Shown here: piece after piece, positions 36,452 to 45,249 of the stretch
Position numbering within the stretch: the stretch's first letter is position 1
How the letters are laid out: each line of letters begins with the position of its first letter
Source: Nitrosomonadales bacterium
GTDB taxonomy: Bacteria; Pseudomonadota; Gammaproteobacteria; Burkholderiales; Gallionellaceae
Direction of reading: 5' to 3'
DNA: 64,000 nucleotides
Assembly: GCA_016208015.1 (NCBI GenBank)
Contig: JACQYW010000012.1
Span: 62,001-126,000, forward strand
Notes under the pieces: generated by a model
What the model was told of the DNA's origin: nothing
Seen by the model: only the letters and a program-made list of their open reading frames with translations
Database searches by the model: none
Made by a program: the position numbers and the translations under genes

Positions 36452-37030
36452 ATGAAAATGAACGCAAGCGTAAGCAACGACCAAGCCATCGCCGCCACCA
36501 AACTCTGGCTGGAGAAGGCGGTGATCGGCCTTAACCTGTGCCCGTTCGCCAAGGGCGTGCACGTCAAGGGGCAGATACGCTATTTCGTCAGCGCGGCGCA
36601 GACGCCGGAGGAATTGCTGGTCGATGTGCAGCGCGAACTGGAAGTACTGGCAGAAGCCAGCCGCGAAAAGATCGACACCATCCTGCTGATTCATCCGCAC
36701 GTCCTCACCGATTTCCTCGACTACAACGATTTTCTGGCGGTGGTGGATGCGGCGCTGGAAGACGCCGATCTGGCGGGCGAGCTGCAAGTCGCCAGCATGC
36801 ACCCGCAATATCAGTTCGCCGACACCGAGCCGGACGACATCACCAACTTCACCAATCGCTCGCCTTACCCGACGCTGCATCTGATACGCGAAGTCAGTAT
36901 CGATGAGGCCGTGGCGGCGTTCCCCGAAGCGGAGACGATCTTCGAGAAGAACATGGAGACCATGCGCAAGCTGGGACATGAGGGCTGGGATGCCTTGGGA
37001 TTGGCGGAAGTGCAGAATCATAAAAAATGA
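36452..37030 (+). CDS. DUF1415 family protein
   Basis: A 192-residue soluble protein. It begins with a conserved LWLEKAVIGLNLCPFAKGV segment (Cys at about residue 30) and has QYQFADTEPDDITNFTNRSP and YPTLHLIREVSID, which I recognise as DUF1415. Function is not established. The ATG at 36452 has AGGGG very close (about three bases); the ATG at 36458 would have better spacing. It is immediately downstream of the MITE-like repeat and 16 bases upstream of the SrkA-like kinase gene. Confidence 0.8.
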   Translation: MKMNASVSNDQAIAATKLWLEKAVIGLNLCPFAKGVHVKGQIRYFVSAAQTPEELLVDVQRELEVLAEASREKIDTILLIHPHVLTDFLDYNDFLAVVDAALEDADLAGELQVASMHPQYQFADTEPDDITNFTNRSPYPTLHLIREVSIDEAVAAFPEAETIFEKNMETMRKLGHEGWDALGLAEVQNHKK

Positions 37031-37046
37031 AGTAGGGTGTTGAGCC

Positions 37047-38027
37047 ATGACGACACCGAACTATTCCGCGCTCACTCCCGACAGCGTACTCAACGCGCTG
37101 GAAAGTATCGGCCTGCGCTGCGACGGTCGCCTGCTCGCGCTCAACAGCTACGAGAACCGTGTCTACCAGATCGGCATCGAAGACGGTGCGCCGCTGGTGG
37201 CCAAGTTCTACCGTCCCGCGCGCTGGACGGACGAAGCCATCCTCGAAGAGCATGCCTTCGTGCAGGAACTGGTCGAGAGCGAGATACCCGTTGTCCCGGC
37301 CCTGGTGATCGACGGCAAGACCCTGCATCTGTTCGACGGATTCCGTTTCTCGGTCTTTGCCAAACACGGCGGACGCGCGCCCGAACTGGAGAACCGCGAC
37401 ACGCTGGAGTGGCTGGGGCGTTTTCTTGGCCGTATTCACGCGGTAGGCGCCATCAAGGATTATCAGCATCGTCCCACTCTCGACATCGCGACCTTCGGCA
37501 CCGAGCCGCGCGATTTTCTGCTGGCCAACGGCTTCATTCCCGCAGACATCGACGCGGCTTATCGCAGCGTGGCGCAACAGGCGCTGGATGGTGTGCGTCA
37601 CTGCTTTGACCGGGCAGGCGATGTGAAACGACTGCGTCTGCACGGTGACTGCCACGCAGGCAACGTGCTGTGGACGGACGATGGCCCGCATTTCGTCGAC
37701 TTCGACGACAGCCGCATGGGACCCGCGGTGCAGGACCTGTGGATGCTGCTTTCGGGCGAGCGCGAAGACCGTGTGCGGCAGATGGGCGACGTGCTGGCGG
37801 GCTACGAGGATTTCTGTGAATTCGACGCGCGCGAACTGCATCTCATCGAAGCCCTGCGCACTCTGCGCCTCATCCACTACTCGGCATGGCTCGCGCGGCG
37901 CTGGGACGATGCCGCGTTCAAGCAGGCCTTTCCGTGGTTCAACACGCAGATCTACTGGCAGAACCGCATCCTCGAATTGCGCGAACAGATCGCCCTCATG
38001 GAAGAACCTCCGCTGTGGCAAAACTGA
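37047..38027 (+). CDS. srkA: SrkA (YihE/RdoA)-like stress-response Ser/Thr kinase
   Basis: A 326-residue protein of the aminoglycoside-phosphotransferase/kinase fold. LNSYENRVYQIG forms the nucleotide-binding beta region, LRLHGDCHAGNVLW is the catalytic loop, and FVDFDDSRMGPAVQDLW is the metal-binding segment; all match E. coli SrkA, which protects against stress-induced (MazEF-linked) death. It follows the DUF1415 gene, and the YchJ-like gene starts 13 bases before its end. Confidence 0.92.
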   Translation: MTTPNYSALTPDSVLNALESIGLRCDGRLLALNSYENRVYQIGIEDGAPLVAKFYRPARWTDEAILEEHAFVQELVESEIPVVPALVIDGKTLHLFDGFRFSVFAKHGGRAPELENRDTLEWLGRFLGRIHAVGAIKDYQHRPTLDIATFGTEPRDFLLANGFIPADIDAAYRSVAQQALDGVRHCFDRAGDVKRLRLHGDCHAGNVLWTDDGPHFVDFDDSRMGPAVQDLWMLLSGEREDRVRQMGDVLAGYEDFCEFDARELHLIEALRTLRLIHYSAWLARRWDDAAFKQAFPWFNTQIYWQNRILELREQIALMEEPPLWQN

Positions 38028-38407
38028 GCGAGCACTGCCCCTGCGGTAGCAGCAAACCCTACATCGCCTGCTGCGCCCGCTACTTGGAAGGCAACGTACC
38101 CGCCCCCACCGCCGAATCCCTCATGCGGTCCCGCTACTCCGCCTATACCCTGTTGCGCGAAGACTACCTGCTGGCGACCTGGCACCCCTCCACCCGGCCA
38201 ACATCATTGGGCTTGGCAGAAGCAGCACCGACCAAATGGCTGGGCCTCGAAGTGAAGCGCCACGAACAGCAGGACGCCGACCACGCCATCGTCGAATTCG
38301 TCGCGCGCTACAAAGTGAATGGCCGTGCGCAGCGGTTGCGCGAGGTCAGTCGCTTCGTGCGCGAGGCGGGGCGGTGGTTCTATGTGGATGGGGCGATCGA
38401 GGTTTGA
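38015..38407 (+). CDS. YchJ-like UPF0225 protein with N-terminal SEC-C motif
   Basis: A 130-residue protein. CPCGSSKPYIACC near the start is a SEC-C zinc-binding motif. APTAESLMRSRYSAYTLLREDYLLATWHP is the family region and the remainder is an NTF2-like fold (EFVARYKVNGRAQRLREVSRFVRE). The GTG at 38015 is chosen because it yields the usual start (MAKLSEHCPCGS) and overlaps srkA by 13 bases. The role is unknown; SEC-C proteins often contact nucleic acid or nascent chains. Confidence 0.88.
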   Translation: MAKLSEHCPCGSSKPYIACCARYLEGNVPAPTAESLMRSRYSAYTLLREDYLLATWHPSTRPTSLGLAEAAPTKWLGLEVKRHEQQDADHAIVEFVARYKVNGRAQRLREVSRFVREAGRWFYVDGAIEV

Positions 38408-38510
38408 TCGCCGCAACGGAGGCTGCGGTACTCTCCCTGTCGTTCACACTCCCGCACTTCGCGCAGAGCCACTACAATGCAGCCATCTCCAACCCGCCCG
38501 TTTCTTATCC

Positions 38511-39056
38511 ATGAACACTGAAACAGAGAACAACTGCCTGGCCATCACCGCCACCGGCGAAGACCGCCTCGGTCTTGTCGAGCGACTGACCGGCAAGATC
38601 GCCGACAGCGGCTGCAACATCGAAGAGAGCCGCATGGCCGTGCTGGGCGGCGAGTTCGCCCAGTTCATGCTGGTCACCGGCCCCTGGAATGCCCTGTCCA
38701 AACTGGAGACGCAACTGCCCGCATTCGCCGACCAGATCGGCCTCACCATCCACTGCGAGCGCACACGCAAGCAGGAAAAGAAACTGACGTCGGCCCCGTA
38801 CAGCGTCGAGCTCACCGCACTGGACCAGCCCGGCATCGTGCGCAACCTCGCCGCCTTCTTCGCGCGCCAGGGCATCAACATCGAAGAGTTGCAGACCAGT
38901 ACCTATGCCGCACCACACACCGGCGCGGCTATGCTCACCATGGTGATGACGGTGGGCATCCGCCCCAACGTGCACATCCCCACGCTGCGCGGCGATTTTC
39001 TGGATTACTGCGATGATTTGAATCTGGATGCGACGTTTGAGCCGGTGCGGGGGTGA
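38511..39056 (+). CDS. GcvR-like protein with two ACT domains
   Basis: A 181-residue protein with two ACT domains: CLAITATGEDRLGLVERLTG begins the first and YSVELTALDQPGIVRNLAAF the second, each with the ligand-binding Gly turn. E. coli GcvR antagonises GcvA to repress the glycine cleavage operon. In betaproteobacteria such proteins often lie far from gcv genes and the ligand is not defined. The ATG at 38511 is in the right place, with the in-frame region back to 38319 belonging to the previous gene in another frame. Confidence 0.85.
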   Translation: MNTETENNCLAITATGEDRLGLVERLTGKIADSGCNIEESRMAVLGGEFAQFMLVTGPWNALSKLETQLPAFADQIGLTIHCERTRKQEKKLTSAPYSVELTALDQPGIVRNLAAFFARQGINIEELQTSTYAAPHTGAAMLTMVMTVGIRPNVHIPTLRGDFLDYCDDLNLDATFEPVRG

Positions 39057-39212
39057 GATGCTGGGGAAACCCGGTGCTCCCCTTGTTGCGATTGCCGGGC
39101 AAGAAGTGACGAGCCTGACCGCGATGAAAACCGATCGAAAGATGATTCACGCAACTGGGCGAACGTGCAACGCCCAGCCAGCCGCGCAAAACTATTCGGA
39201 AGGTGCTGCGCT

Positions 39213-39476
39213 TTACAACTTGGGACGAGGTTTGTTGTGGAGGACCTTGAGCTGGAATATCTCTTGCCAGGCTCTCTCCGGAAATCCGTCGCGATCCATT
39301 CTGCCGCCGCCCCGGCCATTGGGTTGCAGCAGGTCGGCGAGGTAGGATTCACCATCGGGTGAGTTCCAGAGTTTGACGATCTTTTCCAGGATATGAGGAA
39401 ACTTGTCGTTGAGGATCTGCGGGTACTGACTGGGGCTGCATCCAAGCGTTTGCATAACGGCTGCTTTGTTGATCAT
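39213..39476 (-). CDS. Small conserved-looking protein of unknown function
   Basis: An 87-residue soluble protein starting at MINKAAVMQTLGCSPSQYPQ behind GGAGAAGCAGCG. It has a helical N-terminal half (ILNDKFPHILEKIVKLWNS) and a central Gly-rich GRGGGRMDRDGFPERAWQEI. I do not recognise a named family. Upstream in-frame codons to 39539 lack a ribosome-binding site. It is convergent with the GcvR-like gene; the 156 bases between hold only a small CTGGGCG/CGCCCAG hairpin at 39155-39177. Confidence 0.65.
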   Translation of the reverse strand: MINKAAVMQTLGCSPSQYPQILNDKFPHILEKIVKLWNSPDGESYLADLLQPNGRGGGRMDRDGFPERAWQEIFQLKVLHNKPRPKL

Positions 39477-39683
39477 CGCTGCTTCTCCATGGTCATCAGA
39501 ATTTGTGCTGGCAGAACATAGAATTGCGCGAACCGCCATTCAGGGCGAAGCCTAAATCGGGGCGGGCTGCCGAGTCAATCCCCATTATTTAAAAATGGTT
39601 TGAATGCCGCCTGTTCACGCATGGCTGTATTGATGGCGAGGCGCTGGCTCGTACTCCGCATCGGCTTTTCCCGTTATCGCAGT

Positions 39684-41498
39684 TCAATTCAACGAGCACA
39701 CCAATGCGGGCGGTTGATACTTCGTTCTGATATGGAACATCCGGAACGCGCCGTAGTTCTTCGCGCTGTGGATGGTTCCGGCATATTCGAAATTGGCCCA
39801 GCCTTCGCCTTCGAGTTCAAGCATGGCGACGAACGGTTCTGTTCCGAATATCTCACCCGGCGGCGTCACTGGCTCGATACGCGCGGTCTTGTTCACGTCG
39901 TTGCTGGAGTAGGTGAAACATTGGCAGAGATGGTCGTAGAGTTTGTACACCGGGCCGTAGTGCAGACCTATCCTCATCAGCAGCGGTTCATCGAGGTTCA
40001 GGCCGCTCTGGTCGGCCTCGGCGACCACCTTGTTCAGTGCCACCGCGATCTTCGCGGCAGTCGTCGCCTTCTCGGTGACCAGGAATATCGCGTCGCCCCA
40101 GGTGTCCAGATGCTGTATCTCCGATTTGAACTCATCCAGCACGCTGGCGAGTGCGGGCTGCAGCTCGTTGAAGTACCAGAGGATGTCGCGGTCGCCGAGT
40201 TTGCTGTAGCCGCGCACGTCGGAGAACAGGATGGCGTGCGTCTCGCGCCGGGTGACGGGGTAGTCCTCTCTGGGCGGGCGGGTATGCTGCCTGGGGGCGA
40301 TGGGCGGGCTGGCGATGATCTCGGAGTGGTGCCCGAGCTTCTTCCATTTTTCGATATTCGAATGTGTTCCGCGGCTCATGGCGGACAGATTCTGGTCCCA
40401 CACGGCAAGCTGCATCAGTTTCGCGCTCAGCGAATTGGCGCGCATGATCGCCATGCCCATGGCCACATCAGAGCAGAAGTCGAAGAGTGAGTCGTCGCCG
40501 AGGAAATCGGATTCTGTCGCGCAGGAGACGGTGTTCGCTCCCTTGATGCAGTTGTGGAAGCGTTCCACCCACTGTTCACCGGCGGGGCGCACCGACACTT
40601 CGCAAAAATTCGCCATGCCGAACGGCAGCCAGACATTCAATTCGCCTCCCTGTTTCAGGATGGATTCGGCGAACAGGATGTCGGAGCCGGCCATAAGCGA
40701 GCCGTAGGCGACGGCACAATGATTTGCCGAGATCACCGCTTCGATGCGCTGGAGCAGTTCACGCTCGTCCTGTTCGCTGATCGGGTGGTGGTTGTAAAAG
40801 GCGTGGCCGCAATAATGGATCACCGTCTCCGGCAACAGCGGGTCGAGGATGGCGGTCGCGATGCCCAGAAAACTGCAGATCAACTTGAGCTGGCGATGGG
40901 TCCGCGCGCGGGTGAGCAGGTTGTTCTCATTGTGTCGTGCCGCCTCCCCGATCACACGTTTGGCGTCCTCCAGCCGGTTGAGCAGGATGTACGCTTCCGC
41001 CTGGGTGGCCAGCGCATAGTATTGCGGCCCGCTATCCTGGCGGGCCAGTTCGATCGCGGCGGTTGCCAGTTCTCTGGACTTGGCGGCGTCGCCGGCAAGA
41101 AGGTACAGGGTCGCGGCGTTCACCGCGGAGTAGTGCCCGCCGGAGTTCCTGAGTTCACGATGGTAGGTGATGGCGGCGGTACTGAATCTTTCCTTGTCGA
41201 GGGACCGGAGGGGATGGTCCTTGTCCAGTCGCTGGAACGCCAAGTCCTTCAGGATGCGCGCTTCCAGCGAGCGCACATATTCGTTGTCGCTCAGATGCAG
41301 CTTGTAGGAATAGAAGCAGTCCAGCGCGCGCTGCTTGGCATTGCATCTCGACAGCGCCAGTGCAGAGCAGTACTGGAAGAACTCGTCATCGGGGTCCAGT
41401 TCGAGCGCGACCTGTGCCAGATCGTATTCCTTCAGGTAATCGCCTGATTTTTGGGCATTGATGATCTCTGTTTTGAGTGCCGCGATGGTTTCGGTCAT
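39684..41498 (-). CDS. Class III nucleotidyl cyclase with N-terminal TPR-like region
   Basis: A 604-residue soluble protein. Residues 1-200 look like tetratricopeptide repeats (EYDLAQVALELDPDDEFFQY and following helices). The middle region is unassigned. The C-terminal cyclase domain has both metal Asp residues, in HAILFSDVRGYSKL and LDTWGDAIFLV, and the transition-state Asn and Arg in NDVNKTAR. The usual purine-selecting Lys is replaced by Asp (DTWGD) and the second position is Thr (FTYSSN), as in some class IIIb enzymes, so ATP specificity is uncertain. The start at MTETIAALKTE gives a compact N-terminus; the frame is open to 41720. It is divergent from a Rossmann-PAS-GGDEF gene with 220 bases between starts. 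Confidence 0.8.
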   Translation of the reverse strand: MTETIAALKTEIINAQKSGDYLKEYDLAQVALELDPDDEFFQYCSALALSRCNAKQRALDCFYSYKLHLSDNEYVRSLEARILKDLAFQRLDKDHPLRSLDKERFSTAAITYHRELRNSGGHYSAVNAATLYLLAGDAAKSRELATAAIELARQDSGPQYYALATQAEAYILLNRLEDAKRVIGEAARHNENNLLTRARTHRQLKLICSFLGIATAILDPLLPETVIHYCGHAFYNHHPISEQDERELLQRIEAVISANHCAVAYGSLMAGSDILFAESILKQGGELNVWLPFGMANFCEVSVRPAGEQWVERFHNCIKGANTVSCATESDFLGDDSLFDFCSDVAMGMAIMRANSLSAKLMQLAVWDQNLSAMSRGTHSNIEKWKKLGHHSEIIASPPIAPRQHTRPPREDYPVTRRETHAILFSDVRGYSKLGDRDILWYFNELQPALASVLDEFKSEIQHLDTWGDAIFLVTEKATTAAKIAVALNKVVAEADQSGLNLDEPLLMRIGLHYGPVYKLYDHLCQCFTYSSNDVNKTARIEPVTPPGEIFGTEPFVAMLELEGEGWANFEYAGTIHSAKNYGAFRMFHIRTKYQPPALVCSLN

Positions 41499-41718
41499 CT
41501 GGGTAAAGGTCGTTTTGTGTTCCGGTCGATGAGAAGAGTCTACAACATGGCAGCTCCGGTGTCGGTCCGACTGCCTCAGGCATGAGGCAAGCTGTTCTCG
41601 CATAAGTTTCCCGGAACGACGAAAGGCCGTAATGCCTGAATGGAGCAACGGCATGACAGTTGCCCGGCAAGTATGCAAAAATCCGCCTCTCACGCCACAC
41701 AGCTCAAGAAAGAACAAC

Positions 41719-42999
41719 ATGGCAATCCAAAGAATACAGGGTTATCCCGTCCTGATCATCGGTGCGGGACGCGGCGGCGTCGCGTTGCTGGAGATGTTCC
41801 TGGGAGACAGTCTGGCCAAGGTGATCGCCATCGCCGATAGCGATCCCGAAGCACCCGGCTTGAAGCTGGCGAAAGCGCACGGGATCGCGACCTATACGGA
41901 TGCGATCCAGGCTTTGCAAGCCTGCAAGGACTACGCCGACTGCATCGTGTACAACCTGTCGCACGACGACACGGTGGCCGAGGCTGCATTCAAAGTGTTC
42001 GGCGACAGAAGAGTGGCGAGCGGCCCGGAAGTGAAGCTGTTCTGGCAGATGGTGACCAACCTGAAGCAGATCAAGGGCGAGCTGGAGCGCAGCCAGAACC
42101 AGTTGCAGTCCATCATCCACAACGTGATGGACGGCATCATCACCATCAACGAGCGCGGCGAGATAGAAGGTTTCAATCCGGCGGCCGAGGAAGTCTTCGG
42201 CTACACAAAGCAGGAAGTGGTGGGCAAGAACGTGAGCCTGCTGATGCCGGAGCCGGACCGCAGTTCGCATGACGGTTATATCGCTCGCTATGTGAGTACC
42301 GGACACAGCCATGTGCTCGGCGTGCGCGGGCGCGAGGTGAAAGCGGTGCGCAAGAACGGAGAAGAGTTCCCGATGGAACTGTCCGCATCGGAGATGATGC
42401 TGGGTGGGCATCGTTATTTCATCGGCATCATGCGCGACATCACCGAACGCAAGCGCGCCGAGCAGAAGATCTCGCATCTGGCGCATTACGACTATCTCAC
42501 CGATCTGCCCAACCGCGCCCTGTTCCTGGATATTCTCAATCACTCGGTGCAGTTGGCCAAACGCAACGAGAGCAAGGTGGCGGCGATGTTCCTTGATCTG
42601 GACGGCTTCAAGAAGATCAACGATACCCTGGGCCACGATGCCGGCGACCTGCTGCTCAAGGAAGTGTCGAAGCGGCTCAAGCTCTCGGTCAGAAGCGCGG
42701 ACACGGTGGCCCGGGTCGGCGGCGACGAGTTCGTCCTGGTGCTGGACAACATCGGTTCGGAAGAGAATGCGCGCAACGTCGCCAACAAACTCATCGCCGC
42801 GCTGGCGCAGCCGTTCGAGTTGAAAGGGCAAAGCTGCCGCGTGGGCGGCAGTATCGGCATCGCCCTGTATCCGGACGATTCCCAGGATGCCGCTGAACTC
42901 GTCAAACAGGCCGACGAGGCGATGTACCTGGCCAAACAGAGCGGCAAGAACAACAGCAAGTTCTACCGTGAGTTGATGCAGGCCCGCCACGGCGAATGA
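41719..42999 (+). CDS. Rossmann-fold / PAS / GGDEF protein (diguanylate cyclase)
   Basis: A 426-residue cytoplasmic protein. Residues 9-110 form an NAD(P)-type Rossmann domain: PVLIIGAGRGGVALLEMF has GxGxxG, and VIAIADSDPE has acidic residues at the end of strand two, where NAD ribose would bind. A PAS domain follows (IIHNVMDGIITINERGEIEG to GIMRDITERKRA), then a GGDEF domain with RVGGDEFVLVL and an RxxD inhibitory site (RSAD). It should make c-di-GMP. The N-terminal domain suggests control by a dinucleotide, an uncommon input for GGDEF proteins. The start is at MAIQRIQGYP. It is divergent from the class III cyclase gene. Confidence 0.88.
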   Translation: MAIQRIQGYPVLIIGAGRGGVALLEMFLGDSLAKVIAIADSDPEAPGLKLAKAHGIATYTDAIQALQACKDYADCIVYNLSHDDTVAEAAFKVFGDRRVASGPEVKLFWQMVTNLKQIKGELERSQNQLQSIIHNVMDGIITINERGEIEGFNPAAEEVFGYTKQEVVGKNVSLLMPEPDRSSHDGYIARYVSTGHSHVLGVRGREVKAVRKNGEEFPMELSASEMMLGGHRYFIGIMRDITERKRAEQKISHLAHYDYLTDLPNRALFLDILNHSVQLAKRNESKVAAMFLDLDGFKKINDTLGHDAGDLLLKEVSKRLKLSVRSADTVARVGGDEFVLVLDNIGSEENARNVANKLIAALAQPFELKGQSCRVGGSIGIALYPDDSQDAAELVKQADEAMYLAKQSGKNNSKFYRELMQARHGE

Positions 43000-43053
43000 A
43001 CAAGCCTTGCGCGCTGCGCATCGGCGTCACCCAACAAAAGTCACTTTCCGGAA

Positions 43054-44949
43054 TCAGCCGCTCAATTTGCGGTACAGCGTCTGCCGGCTGATGCCGAGTC
43101 GGCGTGCCGCTGCGGAGACATTGCCGCGACTGTCCTCCATCGCCTGCCGGATGGCAGAGCGGGATAGCTCCTTGAGATTCTGCGGGATGTGCAGCGCACT
43201 TTCGGATAGCCGCGTGAGTGCGGTGAGTTCCTCGACCAGATCTTCGGGCAAATGTTTCCAGTCGATACAATCCTCGTGCGCATCCAGCATGGCGCTGGCG
43301 GTGCGCAGCACATTGGCGTACTGGCGCAGGTTGCCCGGCCACGGGTGGCGTCCGAGTTGCGCCAGCAGATCGGGCGCCAGGCAGACATGCCGTCCGGGAT
43401 TGAGATCGGCCAGCATGCGCTCGGTGAGCGCCTGAAGATCGCCGCGCTCGCGCAAAGCGGGCAGGTTCACGGTGAGGCCGTTGATGCGATAGTAAAGATC
43501 GCTGCGGAACAATCCCGTGTCCGCATCCTCGCGCAGCTTGCGGTGCGTGGCGCAGATCAGCGAAAAATCGACATCCACCGCCCGCCCGCCGCCCAGCGGG
43601 GTGACCTGGCGTTCCTGCAATACCCGCAACAAGCGCGTCTGCATCGCCAGCGGCATGTCGCCGATCTCGTCCAGAAATAATGTACCGCCGTGCGCTTCGC
43701 GCAATCTCCCCAGACAACCCTCGCGCCGCGCGCCGGTGAATGCGCCCGCTGTGTAGCCGAACAGTTCCGCCTCGATCAGATTCTCCGGCAATGCCGCGCA
43801 GTTGATGGCAACGAATGGACTGTCGCGGCGCGGGCCGCTGTCGTGCACGGCACGCGCGAACAATTCCTTGCCGACGCCGGATTCGCCGTGGATCAGCAGC
43901 GGGATCGGTTTGCCCGCGATGCGTCTGGCTTTGTCGGTCGCACTGCGCCAGTTCATGTCGCCGCTGTCGAGTTTGGCGAGTGCATCGTCCGGTGTGGCGG
44001 TCGGGGCGGCGGAGAGGGTGAGCGCCGATTGCTCCGCGTGTATCTGCGCGAACAAGGTGCTACCGTCGTGCAGGCGCAGCTGGGTGAGTTGTTCGGGGCG
44101 GCGTCTGTGGCGCGCGAGCAGATCGTCGAGGCGCATGTCGATCACGCGGCTGAGCGGCGTCGCGCCGAGGTCGGGTGCGGCGAGGTGCAGCATGGACAGT
44201 CCGGTGCGGTTGGCGCCGACGATCCAGCCGTCTTCGGACAAGGCGACGATGCCTTCGGCCACCGAGCCTATGCCTTCCGGATGCGCGTGCAGGTGCAGGC
44301 GGATATGGCGGCGGCAACTGGCGATGACCAGGCGGTTCTCGATCATGCGCGCCGCCATGCCGACCAGGCCCAGCGTGTGCGGGTGGCGGCTGCGCTGGTC
44401 GCCGGAGATGTCGATGACGCCCATCAGCGAGCCGTCCGCCGCCATGATCGGCGCCGCCGCGCAGGTGAGGAAACCGTTGCGTTCGAGGAAGTGTTCGGCA
44501 CCGTGGATCTCGACGCAGCTCGCTTCGGCCAGCGAGGTGCCGATGGCGTTGGTGCCGCGGAATTGCTCCTGCCACGACGAACCGGTGGAGAGTGCCACGC
44601 GTTCCGCCTTGGTCAGGAAGTCGACGTCGCCCAGGGTGTGCATCAGCGTCGCGCGCTTGTCGGCGAGGATGACCATGCTGTGGCTGTGGCGCACCTGTTC
44701 GTAGAGATATTCCATCACCGGGCGCGAATGCGCGAGCAGGTCATGGTTGCAGGCGAGCGCCTGGCGCAGATTGTTGCCGCTGGCATGCTCGCCGTCGGCC
44801 AGTCGTCCGGTGGGCATCAGTCCGGCGGCCAGACTGCGCCGCCACGAGCGGGCGATGCGCTCGTCGATGATATCGGGCGGGCAATCGCCATGCGCCAGCA
44901 GGTGCATGCGTGCTTTGCGCAGATTCGGCGCGGGCAATGTGGTGGCCAT
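43054..44949 (-). CDS. AcoR-family sigma-54-dependent transcriptional activator
   Basis: A 631-residue enhancer-binding protein. The N-terminal GAF-like sensor includes GTNAIGTSLAEASCVEIHGAEHF, and a PAS-like region follows. The AAA+ domain has Walker A GESGVGKE, the sigma-54 contact GAFTGA in GYTAGAFTGARREG, and Walker B GGTLFLDEIGDMPL. The C-terminal Fis-type helix-turn-helix is GNVSAAARRLGISRQTLYRKL. AcoR-type regulators activate aldehyde or acetoin catabolic genes; the divergent gene is an aldehyde dehydrogenase with a sigma-54 promoter, so this is its likely activator. The ATG at 44949 follows GAGGAGAGTC. Confidence 0.93.
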   Translation of the reverse strand: MATTLPAPNLRKARMHLLAHGDCPPDIIDERIARSWRRSLAAGLMPTGRLADGEHASGNNLRQALACNHDLLAHSRPVMEYLYEQVRHSHSMVILADKRATLMHTLGDVDFLTKAERVALSTGSSWQEQFRGTNAIGTSLAEASCVEIHGAEHFLERNGFLTCAAAPIMAADGSLMGVIDISGDQRSRHPHTLGLVGMAARMIENRLVIASCRRHIRLHLHAHPEGIGSVAEGIVALSEDGWIVGANRTGLSMLHLAAPDLGATPLSRVIDMRLDDLLARHRRRPEQLTQLRLHDGSTLFAQIHAEQSALTLSAAPTATPDDALAKLDSGDMNWRSATDKARRIAGKPIPLLIHGESGVGKELFARAVHDSGPRRDSPFVAINCAALPENLIEAELFGYTAGAFTGARREGCLGRLREAHGGTLFLDEIGDMPLAMQTRLLRVLQERQVTPLGGGRAVDVDFSLICATHRKLREDADTGLFRSDLYYRINGLTVNLPALRERGDLQALTERMLADLNPGRHVCLAPDLLAQLGRHPWPGNLRQYANVLRTASAMLDAHEDCIDWKHLPEDLVEELTALTRLSESALHIPQNLKELSRSAIRQAMEDSRGNVSAAARRLGISRQTLYRKLSG

Positions 44950-45044
44950 ATGACTCTCCTCGGCAACGGGCTGGTGCCCATTTTTTAAGCAGTATAGAAG
45001 GATGGCTGGGCAGCGCAATAGCCGTACCGTCAAAGCCCGTCCGA

Positions 45045-45063
45045 CTGTCACGATTTGTGACAG
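45045..45063. promoter_or_regulatory. Palindromic upstream activator site, candidate AcoR-like enhancer
   Basis: CTGTCAC (45045-45051) and GTGACAG (45057-45063) are perfect inverted repeats with a 5-base spacer, in the 300-base region between the regulator and aldehyde dehydrogenase genes. It lies about 95 bases upstream of the sigma-54 promoter, a typical enhancer distance. No other clear site is seen in that intergenic region. Confidence 0.6.
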
Positions 45064-45158
45064 GTGTCGCGGCATGGAACGTTGCACGGCATCGCCGAGC
45101 AGCTGGCATGGTTATGGAAAACCGATATTAATCAATGGAGTTCCTCCCTTCGGCGGTA

Positions 45159-45174
45159 TGGCACGCTACTTGAG
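45159..45174 (+). promoter_or_regulatory. Sigma-54 promoter of the aldehyde dehydrogenase gene
   Basis: TGGCACGCTACTTGAG fits the sigma-54 consensus TGGCAC-N5-TTGCW. The invariant GG at 45160-45161 is followed after 10 bases by GA in place of GC. Transcription would begin near 45186, about 64 bases before the ATG. It supports control by the divergent sigma-54 activator. Confidence 0.72.
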
Positions 45175-45249
45175 AGTAGTGACGTGTAGCACCGCAACGC
45201 GAACGGTTGATGCGGCCGTCGTCAAACTATTACACAGAGGAGAGTCAAC

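Noticed and set aside
39540..39683. Search for a gene or RNA in the gap downstream of the cyclase
   Set aside because: No ribosome-binding site, hairpin or motif was found; it appears to be plain spacer.
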